From positions 1-64,000 of the forward strand of contig CAYMFF010000001.1 of NCBI GenBank assembly GCA_964389575.1: a stretch of DNA of 64,000 nucleotides, written 5' to 3'. Under the pieces are notes generated by a model. It saw only the letters and a program-made list of their open reading frames with translations, was not told where the DNA came from and made no database searches. The translations under genes were made by a program, and so were the position numbers. The number at the start of each line of letters is the position of its first letter. Positions within the stretch are counted from its first letter, which is position 1. This DNA is from JAGNRR01 sp964389575. GTDB taxonomy: Bacteria; Bacteroidota; Bacteroidia; Chitinophagales; Chitinophagaceae. Positions 1 through 7,163 of this stretch are shown here, in pieces.

Positions 1-806
1 GCATCATTGGGGTGGAGGATTCCTTTTATAACCACAGGGCCATTCCACTTTTCTTTAATCTGTTTGCAATAATCCCAACTTAGCGTGCCACCTAATCGGT
101 TGCCTACAAATCCGCTTACAAACTTGAGGCTATTATTATTGGTATAATGCTCCACGGTTTTGAGGCTGGGAATACCATGTCGTAAAGTAGATAAGCTCCA
201 AGACGGATGGGTAGCACCTTCCCAAATCATACGCGGTGTAATTTTTGGTGGCATACTCATACCGGCTCGTTTGGTACGCTCGCGCAGGCTGGGTACTGGA
301 ATATCTGCTGTAATAACTAAGGTATGAAAACCGGAGTCTTTGGCTCGTTGGAGTAGGGAGTCTAAAATATCTTGGTCCTTGGGTGGGTAAAGTTGGAACC
401 AACCCATATCGCCTATATGTTTGCCCACTTTTTCGGGTGTATTGGTGGATACGGTGCTTAGGCAAAAAGGAATATTCCATCGGCTACAACTAGCGGCTAA
501 ATGTTCTTCTGATTTTGGCCAGATTAATCCGCTGAGTCCTAAGGGTGCCACACCAATTGGTGCAGCATATTTTTTACCAAACAATTCTACTTCTGGGTTG
601 GCGTGTAATTCGCCTTTGCAAAACTGTGGTAGGAAGTTTATGTCTTGGAAAGCCTTGCGGTTTCTGTCTAGTAAATCTTCGTTGCCCGTGCCGCTTTCTA
701 AATACTCCCACGCCACCTTGGGCATTCTTTTTTTAGCTTTTTTTGCTAAATCAGATATGGCAGGATATTTCGTAAGCCACTTTGCTTTTTTGTTTTCGTA
801 GGACAT
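1..806 (-). CDS. FMN-dependent alpha-hydroxy-acid dehydrogenase (L-lactate dehydrogenase type), 3' end outside window
   Basis: Oxidises an L-2-hydroxy acid such as lactate to the 2-oxo acid using FMN. About 268 residues are visible, from the ATG at 806 to the window edge, so the C-terminal third with the catalytic His/Arg region is not seen. Family landmarks in the translation are AAPIGVAPLGLSGLIWP (substrate/FMN barrel strand), MGWFQLYPPKDQD, the VITADIPVPSLRERTKRAGM segment and, just before the edge, VVIKGILHPNDA, the FMN-phosphate strand typical of LldD/glycolate oxidase. Lactate dehydrogenase is the likeliest substrate class, but lactate oxidase or another hydroxy-acid oxidase cannot be excluded without the C-terminus. 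A -7-like box lies 15 nt upstream of the ATG. Confidence 0.85.
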   Translation of the reverse strand, partial: MSYENKKAKWLTKYPAISDLAKKAKKRMPKVAWEYLESGTGNEDLLDRNRKAFQDINFLPQFCKGELHANPEVELFGKKYAAPIGVAPLGLSGLIWPKSEEHLAASCSRWNIPFCLSTVSTNTPEKVGKHIGDMGWFQLYPPKDQDILDSLLQRAKDSGFHTLVITADIPVPSLRERTKRAGMSMPPKITPRMIWEGATHPSWSLSTLRHGIPSLKTVEHYTNNNSLKFVSGFVGNRLGGTLSWDYCKQIKEKWNGPVVIKGILHPND

Positions 807-820
807 ATTGTTTGCTTGGG

Positions 821-828
821 CAAATTTA
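821..828 (-). promoter_or_regulatory. -7 promoter box for the hydroxy-acid dehydrogenase gene
   Basis: On the minus strand this reads TAAATTTG, a perfect match to the Bacteroidota -7 consensus TAnnTTTG, 14 nt before the start codon at 806. I see no convincing -33 TTTG at the expected distance, so support is the -7 box and its position only. Confidence 0.4.
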
Positions 829-861
829 GTTAAGGATTAGCAGTTATAGTACATACCGTCT

Positions 862-1030
862 GTCATTCTGAAATTTCGTGACGAAGGAACGAAATGTTCA
901 GAATCCTCGACAATAACAGTTGGTACTCTTTAACGGGTATTTTTTGAACGGTTTATTGTCGAGGATACTAAAACGATCCCGAAAGCTATCGGGACAGCAT
1001 AGCTTGCCCCGCCTTAGCGGGGACATGTGG
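862..1030. repeat. Nested intergenic palindromic repeats
   Basis: Four inverted repeats are packed into this spacer. (1) 865-879 pairs with 889-904 (ATTCTGA/TCAGAAT plus ATTTCGT/ACGAAAT, loop 9 nt). (2) 903-916 pairs with 953-966 (14-bp perfect arms, ATCCTCGACAATAA). (3) TCCCGA at 977-982 pairs with TCGGGA at 989-994. (4) CCCCGC at 1007-1012 pairs with GCGGGG at 1017-1022, loop CTTA. There is no T-run after the GC hairpins, so they are not classical terminators. The arrangement resembles dispersed REP/BIME-like intergenic repeats; the copy number in this genome cannot be judged from one window. It lies directly downstream of the GIY-YIG gene at 1050-1352. Confidence 0.7.
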
Positions 1031-1049
1031 GGTAGATTGGATTTATGTA

Positions 1050-1352
1050 CTAGAAGCCCTCTATTGTAAAATCAACAAACAGGTCTTTCCATTCAGGATT
1101 CTTCTCTTTGATTAGATTTTCTTTCCATTCTCTGTGCCAGTTTTTTAATTGTTTCTCTCGTTTTATTGCCAAGTTTACGTCGCCGAACTCTTCGTAATAG
1201 ACTAGTTTGTTCAAATTATTTTTGGCGCTGAATGAGTTGGGGTTAATTTTTTCTTTGTGTTGTAATGTTCTATTATAAATATTGTTGGTCAGGCCTACGT
1301 ATACTGCGGTTGCTCTTTGATTAGAAATAATATAAACCCAGTAGCGGTGCAT
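1050..1352 (-). CDS. Small stand-alone GIY-YIG nuclease family protein
   Basis: 100 residues, the usual size of single-domain GIY-YIG proteins. The GIY and YIG strands appear as WVYIISN and VYVGLTNN. The catalytic Arg is in NIYNRTLQHK and the metal-binding Glu in AIKREKQLKNW, followed by a C-terminal WKENLIKEKNPEWKDL helix common in this subgroup. All expected catalytic positions are present, so the protein is likely an active nuclease, though cellular targets of this subgroup are not established. No DNA-binding domain is attached. It sits between a palindrome cluster (862-1030) and an orphan small lipoprotein gene on the same strand. A second, divergent GIY-YIG gene occurs at 17114-17359, beside a disrupted tRNA. 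Confidence 0.85.
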   Translation of the reverse strand: MHRYWVYIISNQRATAVYVGLTNNIYNRTLQHKEKINPNSFSAKNNLNKLVYYEEFGDVNLAIKREKQLKNWHREWKENLIKEKNPEWKDLFVDFTIEGF

Positions 1353-1405
1353 ATTGCTAAATTAATTGTTTTGATTGAATGTGTTTTGTCAAGGCTACTC
1401 ATACC

Positions 1406-1537
1406 TTAGAAGTAGGGAGTGCATGACAAGTAGGGTAGATCTAATTTTCCGTCTTTTGGTGCTGATTCATTTGGGTTGCACGAGGTCAGAAGAATTGTAC
1501 CTAAAATGATAGTTAGGAATAGGAGTGATTTTTTCAT
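1406..1537 (-). CDS. Small 43-residue lipoprotein, possibly a truncated gene
   Basis: A short reading frame starts at ATG 1537 and stops with TAA at 1406-1408. It encodes a clear lipoprotein signal peptide: MKKSLLFLTIILGTILLTSC, with the lipobox LLTSC and lipidated Cys at residue 20. Only 23 mature residues follow, Asn/Pro/Lys-rich and ending in LPYLSCTPYF. Mature proteins this short are rare, so it may be the N-terminal remnant of a longer lipoprotein. The LPYL ending loosely recalls the start of SCO1/SenC domains, but that is speculation. No continuation was seen in the other frames downstream. It lies between the Fur/Zur operon, transcribed divergently, and the GIY-YIG gene. Confidence 0.5.
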   Translation of the reverse strand: MKKSLLFLTIILGTILLTSCNPNESAPKDGKLDLPYLSCTPYF

Positions 1538-1597
1538 CTTCCTAATATATTAAATATTTTTTTCAGAATTGGTTGCTGGTTATTAATAATTGATTAC

Positions 1598-1618
1598 TAT
1601 TGCAAACAAGTCGCAATA
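1598..1618. promoter_or_regulatory. Candidate Zur/Fur operator dyad
   Basis: A 21-bp dyad with 6-bp arms, TATTGC at 1598-1603 and GCAATA at 1613-1618, ends 2 nt before the ATG of the Fur/Zur-type gene at 1621. The TTGC-N9-GCAA core resembles the dyads bound by Fur-superfamily regulators, so autoregulation is a reasonable inference. No second copy was spotted before the downstream lipoprotein. Confidence 0.4.
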
Positions 1619-1620
1619 AT

Positions 1621-1998
1621 ATGCAAAGACGAAACACACGGACAAAAGCTGATATATTGGAGATTCTTGAAAAAGAACAAAATCCGCTAAGCCATGATAT
1701 GTTGGCAGAAAAGTTGGATGCTAATATTGATCGTGCTACGATTTACAGAGTATTGAATCGCTTTTATGCCGATGGAAAGCTTCATAAAGTAGTAGGGGAC
1801 GATGGCAAACAGTATTTCGTGATTTGCACCGGTTGTGACCATGAAGGACAAAGCCATAGCCACAATCATTTTCATTTTAAATGTACAAGTTGTGGTACCG
1901 TAGAATGCATGAAAAATGAATTCAAACTAGACCTTCCTAAAGGATATCAAGCAAAAAATTACAATGCATTCATTACAGGAATCTGTGCGCAATGCTAA
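1621..1998 (+). CDS. Fur-family metalloregulator, probably Zur-like
   Basis: 125 residues. Residues about 10-65 form the winged helix, with recognition helix DRATIYRVLNRF. A His-rich segment, HSHNHFHFKC, is followed by the CTSC and terminal CAQC pairs that form the structural zinc site. The reading frame can be extended seven codons to a TTG at 1600, but the ATG at 1621 begins with MQRRNTRTK, as is usual, and leaves the operator-like dyad outside the gene. It is followed by an acidic lipoprotein and a ZnuD-like TonB receptor on the same strand, which argues for zinc rather than iron control. The regulated metal is an inference; Fur, Zur and PerR cannot be separated by sequence alone here. Confidence 0.8.
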   Translation: MQRRNTRTKADILEILEKEQNPLSHDMLAEKLDANIDRATIYRVLNRFYADGKLHKVVGDDGKQYFVICTGCDHEGQSHSHNHFHFKCTSCGTVECMKNEFKLDLPKGYQAKNYNAFITGICAQC

Positions 1999-2050
1999 TC
2001 ACATATTTTATTAAACAAACAACAATTTTAAATTAAAAACAACAATTATC

Positions 2051-2611
2051 ATGAACTACAAATTCGGAATTTTATTCATTGCACTCGCTACCATCGGTTT
2101 TTCTTCTTGTAAGAAAGACAAAGACGTGGTTATACCAAACGAAGAAGAGGTTATAACTACATTGAATTATACTCTCACTCCTTCAGGTGGCGGAACTGCA
2201 GTTACCATGACGTTTCAAGATTTAGATGGTGACGGAGGTGACGATCCGGTTATTACTGGTGGAACTCTAGCGCCCAATACCACGTATACAGGCGCTATGG
2301 AATTATTAAACGAAACAGAAACGCCAGCAGAAGATATTACTGAAGAGATTGAAGAAGAAGATGCTGACCATCAGTTTTTCTTTACAACAACTGTTGCTGG
2401 TCTTTCGGTAGCCTATGCTGATATGGACGACGATGGCAATCCAGTAGGATTAGAATCTACTGTTACAACTATGGCTTCAGGTTCTGGTGAAATGACTATA
2501 ATCCTTCGTCATGAGCCAAACAAGTCAGGCGCAGGCGTAGCAGGTGGCAACATCACCAATGCAGGCGGAGAAACCGATATAGAGGTTACTTTTGACGTTG
2601 ATGTACAATAG
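2051..2611 (+). CDS. Acidic lipoprotein of the putative zinc-uptake operon
   Basis: 186 residues with a signal peptide and lipobox (IGFSSC, Cys about residue 20), so an outer-membrane or periplasmic lipoprotein. The mature part is strongly acidic, with DLDGDGGDDP, EDITEEIEEEDADHQFFF and YADMDDDGNP segments plus LRHEPNK near the end. These Asp/Glu/His clusters could bind divalent metal. I do not recognise a named domain. The gene follows the Fur/Zur-type regulator by 52 nt, and its end overlaps the start of the TonB receptor by 11 nt, which suggests co-translation and a shared role. It may be a surface or periplasmic metal-binding partner of the receptor (inference). Confidence 0.75.
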   Translation: MNYKFGILFIALATIGFSSCKKDKDVVIPNEEEVITTLNYTLTPSGGGTAVTMTFQDLDGDGGDDPVITGGTLAPNTTYTGAMELLNETETPAEDITEEIEEEDADHQFFFTTTVAGLSVAYADMDDDGNPVGLESTVTTMASGSGEMTIILRHEPNKSGAGVAGGNITNAGGETDIEVTFDVDVQ

Positions 2612-4925
2612 ACAACTACTCGTAATACTATTTTTTCTGTTGCCTTGTTGTGCCAAAGCGCAAGATTGCAATAAGATAATAAAAGGCTCGGTTCAAGATT
2701 TTTCTAGTTCCGAGTCTTTGCCGTATGTCAATGTCTATATAAAAGAAACAAGTCAAGGGATTAAAAGCGATAGTAACGGCAGTTTTGTTTTAAAAAATAT
2801 TTGCCCTGGCGATTATCACATGGTTTTTAGTCACATAGGTTGTGAATCCAGGCAACTTTTTATTAAGATAAAAAAGGATACTGTCTTAACCGTTTCATTA
2901 GAGCATAATCATAATGTGCTGCACAGTGTGCAGATTCAAAATAAAAATGGCAGTCGAACCACACAAAATGTAGAGCAATTGAACAAACAGCAAATAGGTG
3001 ACAGAGCCAATGATAATTTGTCAAATATGCTGGAAGCCTTAACAGGAGTAAGTACTATGCGCAATGGGAGTGGTATTGCCAAACCCGTTGTGCATGGATT
3101 ATATGGAAATCGCATAACGATTTTAAACAATGGTATTGCTCAAAGCGGACAGCAGTGGGGCAATGATCATAGCCCAGAAATTGACCCTATGGTAGCGAAG
3201 AGAATTCGTGTTTTAAAAGGTGTGAGTTCGTTACAATATCCTGGTTCAAATTTAGGAAGCGTTGTATTGATTGAACCTAGTAAAATAAATCGAGAACCGC
3301 ATTTACATGGGTCCGCTTCTTATTTTTTTGAATCTAATGGGCGTGGGCATGGCACAAATTTAAGTCTGGAGCAGTACAGCCCTAAATTGGCTTGGCGAGT
3401 AAATGGCACACTTAAAAAAAATGGAGACCGCAACGCGCCAACTTACTTCTTGAATAATACTGGAGCTAACGAACGAAACATAGCCTTACAGTTAGAAAAA
3501 ACCTTTAAGGATAAACTATTTACGGATTTATATTTTAGTTCATTCAATACGACCTTGGGTGTTTTGCGCGGTTCACATATCGGGAATGTCAATGATTTGA
3601 AATCTGCTTTTGGCAGAGGAATTCCGTTTTATACCGAAGATAAATTCAGTTATGAGATTGATGCGCCTAGGCAAAAAGTGAATCATCACTTGCTTAAATT
3701 GCATGCTAAGTATTTTAAAAATGAAAATCATTTTTGGGAGCTAACAGTAGCGCAGCAATTAAATAATCGCCGAGAGTTTGATGTACGGCGAGGAGGTCGA
3801 AGTGAGATTCCTGCTATGAGTTTATTGCAGCATACTTTTTTTGCGGAGGTGAAACAGACTCTTGATTTGAAAAAAGATTGGAAGCTCGTTAGCGGTTTTC
3901 AGTATACGTATACAGATAATGCGAATAACCCAGAAACTAAAGTTTTACCGTTGATTCCAGATTATCGCTCCTATGAAACGGGCTTGTTTAGTTTGCTCAA
4001 TAAAAGAATTAAAAAGTCTTTCTTCGAATTTGGTGTGCGCTATGATAATGTGTTTCAAGACGTAACGGCAATATCTGCTGACTTGCCTAGGCGTTTGCTT
4101 TTTTATGAAAACTGGTTTCATAACTTAAGCGCCAGTGCGGGTTGGACTTATTCAATAGATGACCATAAACAACTGTCTTATAATATCGGCTACGCAACGC
4201 GAAATCCAGCCATTAATGAATTGTATAGCAGTGGTTTGCATCAAGGTGTAAGCGGCTTGGAGTATGGGGATGAATTTTTAGAAAAAGAAAATGCCCTTAA
4301 AACTACGCTTTCATTAAATCTTGATTTTGATCATCACTCCGCCTTCGAAGCCTTGGTGTATTATCAATATATAGGAGATTATATTTATCTCGAACCCCAA
4401 AGCGAATTTAGTACGACTATTCGGGGCACTTTTCCAGTCTTTAATTATAGTCAAACGAATGCGCAGATTTATGGATTTGATCTCAGTGCAAATTATGAGA
4501 TTATTGAAAACGTATCAGGTAAAGGAACATTCAGTTACATCCGTGGCACAGATGTAAAAAATAATATTCCGTTGGTTTTTATACCTGCCAATAATTTTAC
4601 TTTAGGTCTAAAGTATGTTTATCCTAAAAGCATACAATTGGGCAAAAAAACAGCGGAGAATCTCGAGCTAACTTTAGAAGATCGATATGTGTTTCGCCAA
4701 ACTAATTTAAATGATGATCAAGATTTTTTGCCCACGCCTGATGCCTACAATTTATTATCGGCAAAATTAGCGGGCGATATTCAGTTGAAGAAAAATAGAT
4801 TGCGTTTGTTTGTGCGTGGCACTAATTTATTAAATGCATCTTACCGTGATTACTTAAATCGTCAACGATATTTTGCCAATGATATGGGGCGTAATATTGT
4901 TGTGGGTGTAAAATTGAAATTTTAG
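2601..4925 (+). CDS. TonB-dependent outer-membrane receptor, ZnuD-like
   Basis: 774 residues from the ATG at 2601; a TTG three codons upstream is less likely. A signal peptide ending near CAKAQ is followed by a carboxypeptidase-regulatory-like domain (about residues 25-100) and the plug domain. Its segments KPVVHGLYGNRITILNNG and DHSPEIDPMVAKRIRVLKG resemble the plug of ZnuD-type zinc receptors (RGL.GNR...DH...IDP...IEVL.G). A 22-strand barrel follows, ending in the expected aromatic terminus (VGVKLKF). It imports a ligand across the outer membrane with TonB energy. Zinc is inferred from the plug similarity and the upstream Fur/Zur regulator. The gene converges on elaA, with the last 4 nt overlapping. 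Confidence 0.85.
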   Translation: MYNRQLLVILFFLLPCCAKAQDCNKIIKGSVQDFSSSESLPYVNVYIKETSQGIKSDSNGSFVLKNICPGDYHMVFSHIGCESRQLFIKIKKDTVLTVSLEHNHNVLHSVQIQNKNGSRTTQNVEQLNKQQIGDRANDNLSNMLEALTGVSTMRNGSGIAKPVVHGLYGNRITILNNGIAQSGQQWGNDHSPEIDPMVAKRIRVLKGVSSLQYPGSNLGSVVLIEPSKINREPHLHGSASYFFESNGRGHGTNLSLEQYSPKLAWRVNGTLKKNGDRNAPTYFLNNTGANERNIALQLEKTFKDKLFTDLYFSSFNTTLGVLRGSHIGNVNDLKSAFGRGIPFYTEDKFSYEIDAPRQKVNHHLLKLHAKYFKNENHFWELTVAQQLNNRREFDVRRGGRSEIPAMSLLQHTFFAEVKQTLDLKKDWKLVSGFQYTYTDNANNPETKVLPLIPDYRSYETGLFSLLNKRIKKSFFEFGVRYDNVFQDVTAISADLPRRLLFYENWFHNLSASAGWTYSIDDHKQLSYNIGYATRNPAINELYSSGLHQGVSGLEYGDEFLEKENALKTTLSLNLDFDHHSAFEALVYYQYIGDYIYLEPQSEFSTTIRGTFPVFNYSQTNAQIYGFDLSANYEIIENVSGKGTFSYIRGTDVKNNIPLVFIPANNFTLGLKYVYPKSIQLGKKTAENLELTLEDRYVFRQTNLNDDQDFLPTPDAYNLLSAKLAGDIQLKKNRLRLFVRGTNLLNASYRDYLNRQRYFANDMGRNIVVGVKLKF

Positions 4926-5368
4926 CCTTTATAAATCATGGCATAATGTGGGATGTCATCTTCTAAGTATTCTTCTGAAACGACTTCAAAGCCCAGGTCG
5001 GTATAAAACTTCTCTAAGTAACATTGTGCAGAAATCTTGATAGGGTCTGTAAATTCTTTTTTACAAATTTCAATTCCTTTGTTCATGACAGCTTTCCCAA
5101 AGTCTTTGCGTCTATGATTTGGTGACACTACCACACGACCAATAGAGCAATAGCCAGGATACGAAACACCCGGAGGGACAATTCGGATATAAGCGGTCAA
5201 TTGCTCATCCTCGTAACCTAACAAGTGAGTGGATTGTAAGTCTTTGCCATCTGCATCTTGATAAACGCAGTCTTGCTCCACAACGAAAACTTCATTACGA
5301 AGTTGTATGAGTTCGTACAATTCAATATTAGTAAGTTCATCAAAGGTTTTATAACGCCAATCTAACAT
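4922..5368 (-). CDS. elaA: ElaA-like GNAT N-acetyltransferase
   Basis: 148 residues, full length for the ElaA family of GCN5-related acetyltransferases. Family signatures: WRYKTFDELTNIELYELIQLRNEVFVVEQDC at the N-terminus with the conserved RxxVFxVEQ, then AYIRIVPP and IGRVVVSPNHRRKDFGKAVM, which contains the acetyl-CoA pyrophosphate loop. The C-terminal strand FEVVSEEYLEDDIPHYAM is typical. The substrate is unknown for most members. The ATG at 5366-5368 overlaps the stop of mqnD, so it is probably translated from the mqnB-mqnD message; a biochemical link to menaquinone synthesis is not implied. Confidence 0.85.
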   Translation of the reverse strand: MLDWRYKTFDELTNIELYELIQLRNEVFVVEQDCVYQDADGKDLQSTHLLGYEDEQLTAYIRIVPPGVSYPGYCSIGRVVVSPNHRRKDFGKAVMNKGIEICKKEFTDPIKISAQCYLEKFYTDLGFEVVSEEYLEDDIPHYAMIYKG

Positions 5369-6020
5369 GCTATAAATAGGGGTTTATTAAAATTAGGTAA
5401 GAGTATATTTTTCATAAAGTTTATTGCTCGTTCACCTTCTTCGCCAAGGTCTTTGCTAAAATCATTTACATATAAATCGATGTGTTGTTGCATGACGCTT
5501 GTTTGCATTTCTTGCGCATGAAATTGAATGTAATTTGAAAGTTCTTTTTGATTTTCTTGCCAAGCTATGGATTGTTTGATACGTTCATTTATTTCTTTGC
5601 CATATTGTAAAGCGAGATTTCTTTTAATGGCAATCCCGCCTAATGGGATCGGGAGTTTTTCTTTCGCTTCCCAATGAGCACCTAAATCTAAAATTTTATN
5701 NNNNNNNNNNNNNNNNNNNNNNNNNNNNNNNNNNNNNNNNNNNNNNNNNNNNNNNNNNNNNNNNNNNNNNNNNNNNNNNNNNNNNNNNNNNNNNNNNNNC
5801 CACTTCGAAGTAGCACGTAATCCTCAGCTACTTGAAAATAGTTTGCATATGAAATTTTCACAATATCCAAATCCCGCGCTTGAGACTTTTGATTTAATAT
5901 CGCAATGTCATGATATTCAAAATCTAATTCAATTCCTTTAGTCTCTATTTTATTTTCAGCTAGGGCTTCAAAAATATAGGTGTCGTTCGGGCACGGGCTG
6001 ATGCCAATTTTTAATCTCAT
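5362..6020 (-). CDS. mqnD: 1,4-dihydroxy-6-naphthoate synthase MqnD, interrupted by an assembly gap
   Basis: Converts cyclic dehypoxanthinyl futalosine to 1,4-dihydroxy-6-naphthoate in the futalosine menaquinone pathway. The first 73 residues (KIGISPCPNDTYIFEAL, then DIVKISYANYF) and the last about 110 residues (LDLGAHWEAKEKLPIPLGG, then GEEGERAINFM) match the family at both ends. Between them are 100 N of unknown true length. Since MqnD is usually about 270-285 residues, roughly 85-100 residues are hidden, and the total of 659 nt is not a multiple of three for this artificial reason. The ATG overlaps the mqnB stop by 4 nt, and the stop overlaps the elaA start. I see no sign that the gene is really broken. 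Confidence 0.88.
5700..5799. other. Assembly gap (100 N)
   Basis: Exactly 100 undetermined bases, the conventional placeholder for a gap of unknown size. It falls inside mqnD. Judging from the missing part of MqnD, the true gap is probably some 250-300 nt (inference). Confidence 0.99.
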
Positions 6021-6628
6021 ACAATTGTTTTAAGATAAGCAGTTGTTACCCAGTTTAAGTTTTGTAAGGACTCCTTAATTTTCCATTTTTTCTTATCTCG
6101 TTCGCCAACAAAATTACTTATTGCTCTAAGCTGTAAATAGGGCGCTTCATATTCTTCACAAATTTCTTGAAATGCGGCGCCTTCCATATTTTCTATTTGT
6201 GTTTCGTAATAAGAATGTCGCAATGCATTTTTTTCGGCTTCTTGAAATAGTGTATTAGTAGACAATGAGTTCATAATTTCAAGTTCATCCAAAACGTCAT
6301 CGCATAGGTTGTATTTTGTGTTGGGCGCTTTATCTTTAATTAGGCCACTGGCCGTAAAAGGCAAATAGCCATTATTCTGAAAAGCACCTAAGTCACCTTG
6401 AACATCCGTATTGATTTTAACCACTTGACTTAGCGCAGTTTGGCCTGGAATGCCACCAGCTAAACCTACTAGGAGAATTACGTCAAATTTGTCTATCGAA
6501 ATATAGGGAATTAAATCCATTGCTAAAGCGATGCCGCCAATTCCACAAACTCTTTTGCTGATACTGGGGTGCTCAAATTCTATGGCGGAGAGCTCAAGTT
6601 GTGTTGGTGCGAGCAAATGAATTTTCAT
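6017..6628 (-). CDS. mqnB: Futalosine hydrolase MqnB
   Basis: 203 residues of the nucleoside phosphorylase/MTAN fold. It removes hypoxanthine from futalosine to give dehypoxanthinyl futalosine. Seen: N-terminal strand KIHLLAPTQLEL, the glycine turn GIGGIALAMDL, the nucleobase-binding strand ILLVGLAGGIPG and the purine/ribose segment IENMEGAAFQEICEEY, with the catalytic Glu region typical of MTAN relatives, followed by LRAISNFVGERDKKKWKI, characteristic of MqnB rather than MTA/SAH nucleosidase. Translation is coupled to mqnD through an ATGA overlap. Together with mqnD here and mqnE at 58530-59660 this shows the futalosine route; mqnA and mqnC are not in the window. Confidence 0.88.
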   Translation of the reverse strand: MKIHLLAPTQLELSAIEFEHPSISKRVCGIGGIALAMDLIPYISIDKFDVILLVGLAGGIPGQTALSQVVKINTDVQGDLGAFQNNGYLPFTASGLIKDKAPNTKYNLCDDVLDELEIMNSLSTNTLFQEAEKNALRHSYYETQIENMEGAAFQEICEEYEAPYLQLRAISNFVGERDKKKWKIKESLQNLNWVTTAYLKTIV

Positions 6629-6703
6629 GAATTACAAATGTACATAAAATGAGGTCATACATAAGTTCAAGGCTCATTTGAAGTAGACCAATTCTTTCTA
6701 TTG

Positions 6704-6711
6704 TAAATTTG
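6704..6711 (+). promoter_or_regulatory. Promoter of the queD-folE operon
   Basis: TAAATTTG matches the -7 consensus exactly. A TTTG at 6677-6680 lies 23 nt upstream, at the long end of the usual -33/-7 spacing. The ATG of the PTPS/QueD gene is 41 nt downstream of the box. Confidence 0.5.
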
Positions 6712-6752
6712 CATTGTCTTGATATGGTTTATCAGGACTAAATACCACAAAA

Positions 6753-7163
6753 ATGATTTACGTTACTAGAATAGAACATTTTAATGCTGCACACCAGCTA
6801 TGGAATCCAGATTGGAGCGATGAGAAAAATGCTGATTTTTATGGGAAATGTGCGAACAAAAATTATCATGGACACAATTATGAATTACACGTTACCGTAA
6901 AGGGTGAGGTTAACTCTGAAACTGGTTTTTTAATGAATGCAAAAACATTGTCTCAGATTATTAAGGATAAAATTATTGAGGAAGCCGATCATAGAAATTT
7001 AAATGTGGACGTTCCTTTTATGGAAGGAAAAATGACTAGCGCAGAAAACTTTACCATTGCTATTTGGGATCAATTGAAAACAGCGGTAGAAGAACTGGGT
7101 GCGCAAATGCATTATATTAAACTAGTAGAAACTCCTAAAATATATATTGAGTATTATGGCTAA
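6753..7163 (+). CDS. queD: 6-carboxytetrahydropterin synthase / 6-pyruvoyltetrahydropterin synthase family (QueD)
   Basis: 136 residues. It converts dihydroneopterin triphosphate to a 6-substituted tetrahydropterin, usually for queuosine synthesis in bacteria. Zinc ligands are visible in FNAAHQL and NYHGHNY. The catalytic Cys is in GKCANKNYHGH, and DHRNLN and SAENFTIAIW carry the catalytic Asp/His and pterin contacts; VETPKIYIEYYG closes the fold. The stop overlaps the start of folE, whose product makes dihydroneopterin triphosphate, so the two enzymes act in sequence. A tetrahydrobiopterin-type PTPS role is possible; no queC, queE or queF is in the window. Confidence 0.85.
   Translation: MIYVTRIEHFNAAHQLWNPDWSDEKNADFYGKCANKNYHGHNYELHVTVKGEVNSETGFLMNAKTLSQIIKDKIIEEADHRNLNVDVPFMEGKMTSAENFTIAIWDQLKTAVEELGAQMHYIKLVETPKIYIEYYG

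Noticed and set aside
136..480. A 114-residue reading frame on the minus strand.
   Set aside because: It is a shifted frame of the hydroxy-acid dehydrogenase on the same strand; the true frame begins at 806 and is cut by the window edge.
421..801. Plus-strand reading frame rich in Cys and Leu.
   Set aside because: It is antisense to the dehydrogenase with no family resemblance.
5688..6020. Apparent truncation or frameshift of mqnD.
   Set aside because: The disruption is a run of 100 N, an assembly placeholder. Both flanking parts match MqnD, so no real break is indicated.
6066..6083. AAGGACTCCTTAATT near position 6070, similar to the centre of the tRNA palindrome.
   Set aside because: Only the AAGGACTCCT core is shared; it lies inside mqnB and lacks the outer arms, so it is probably coincidence.
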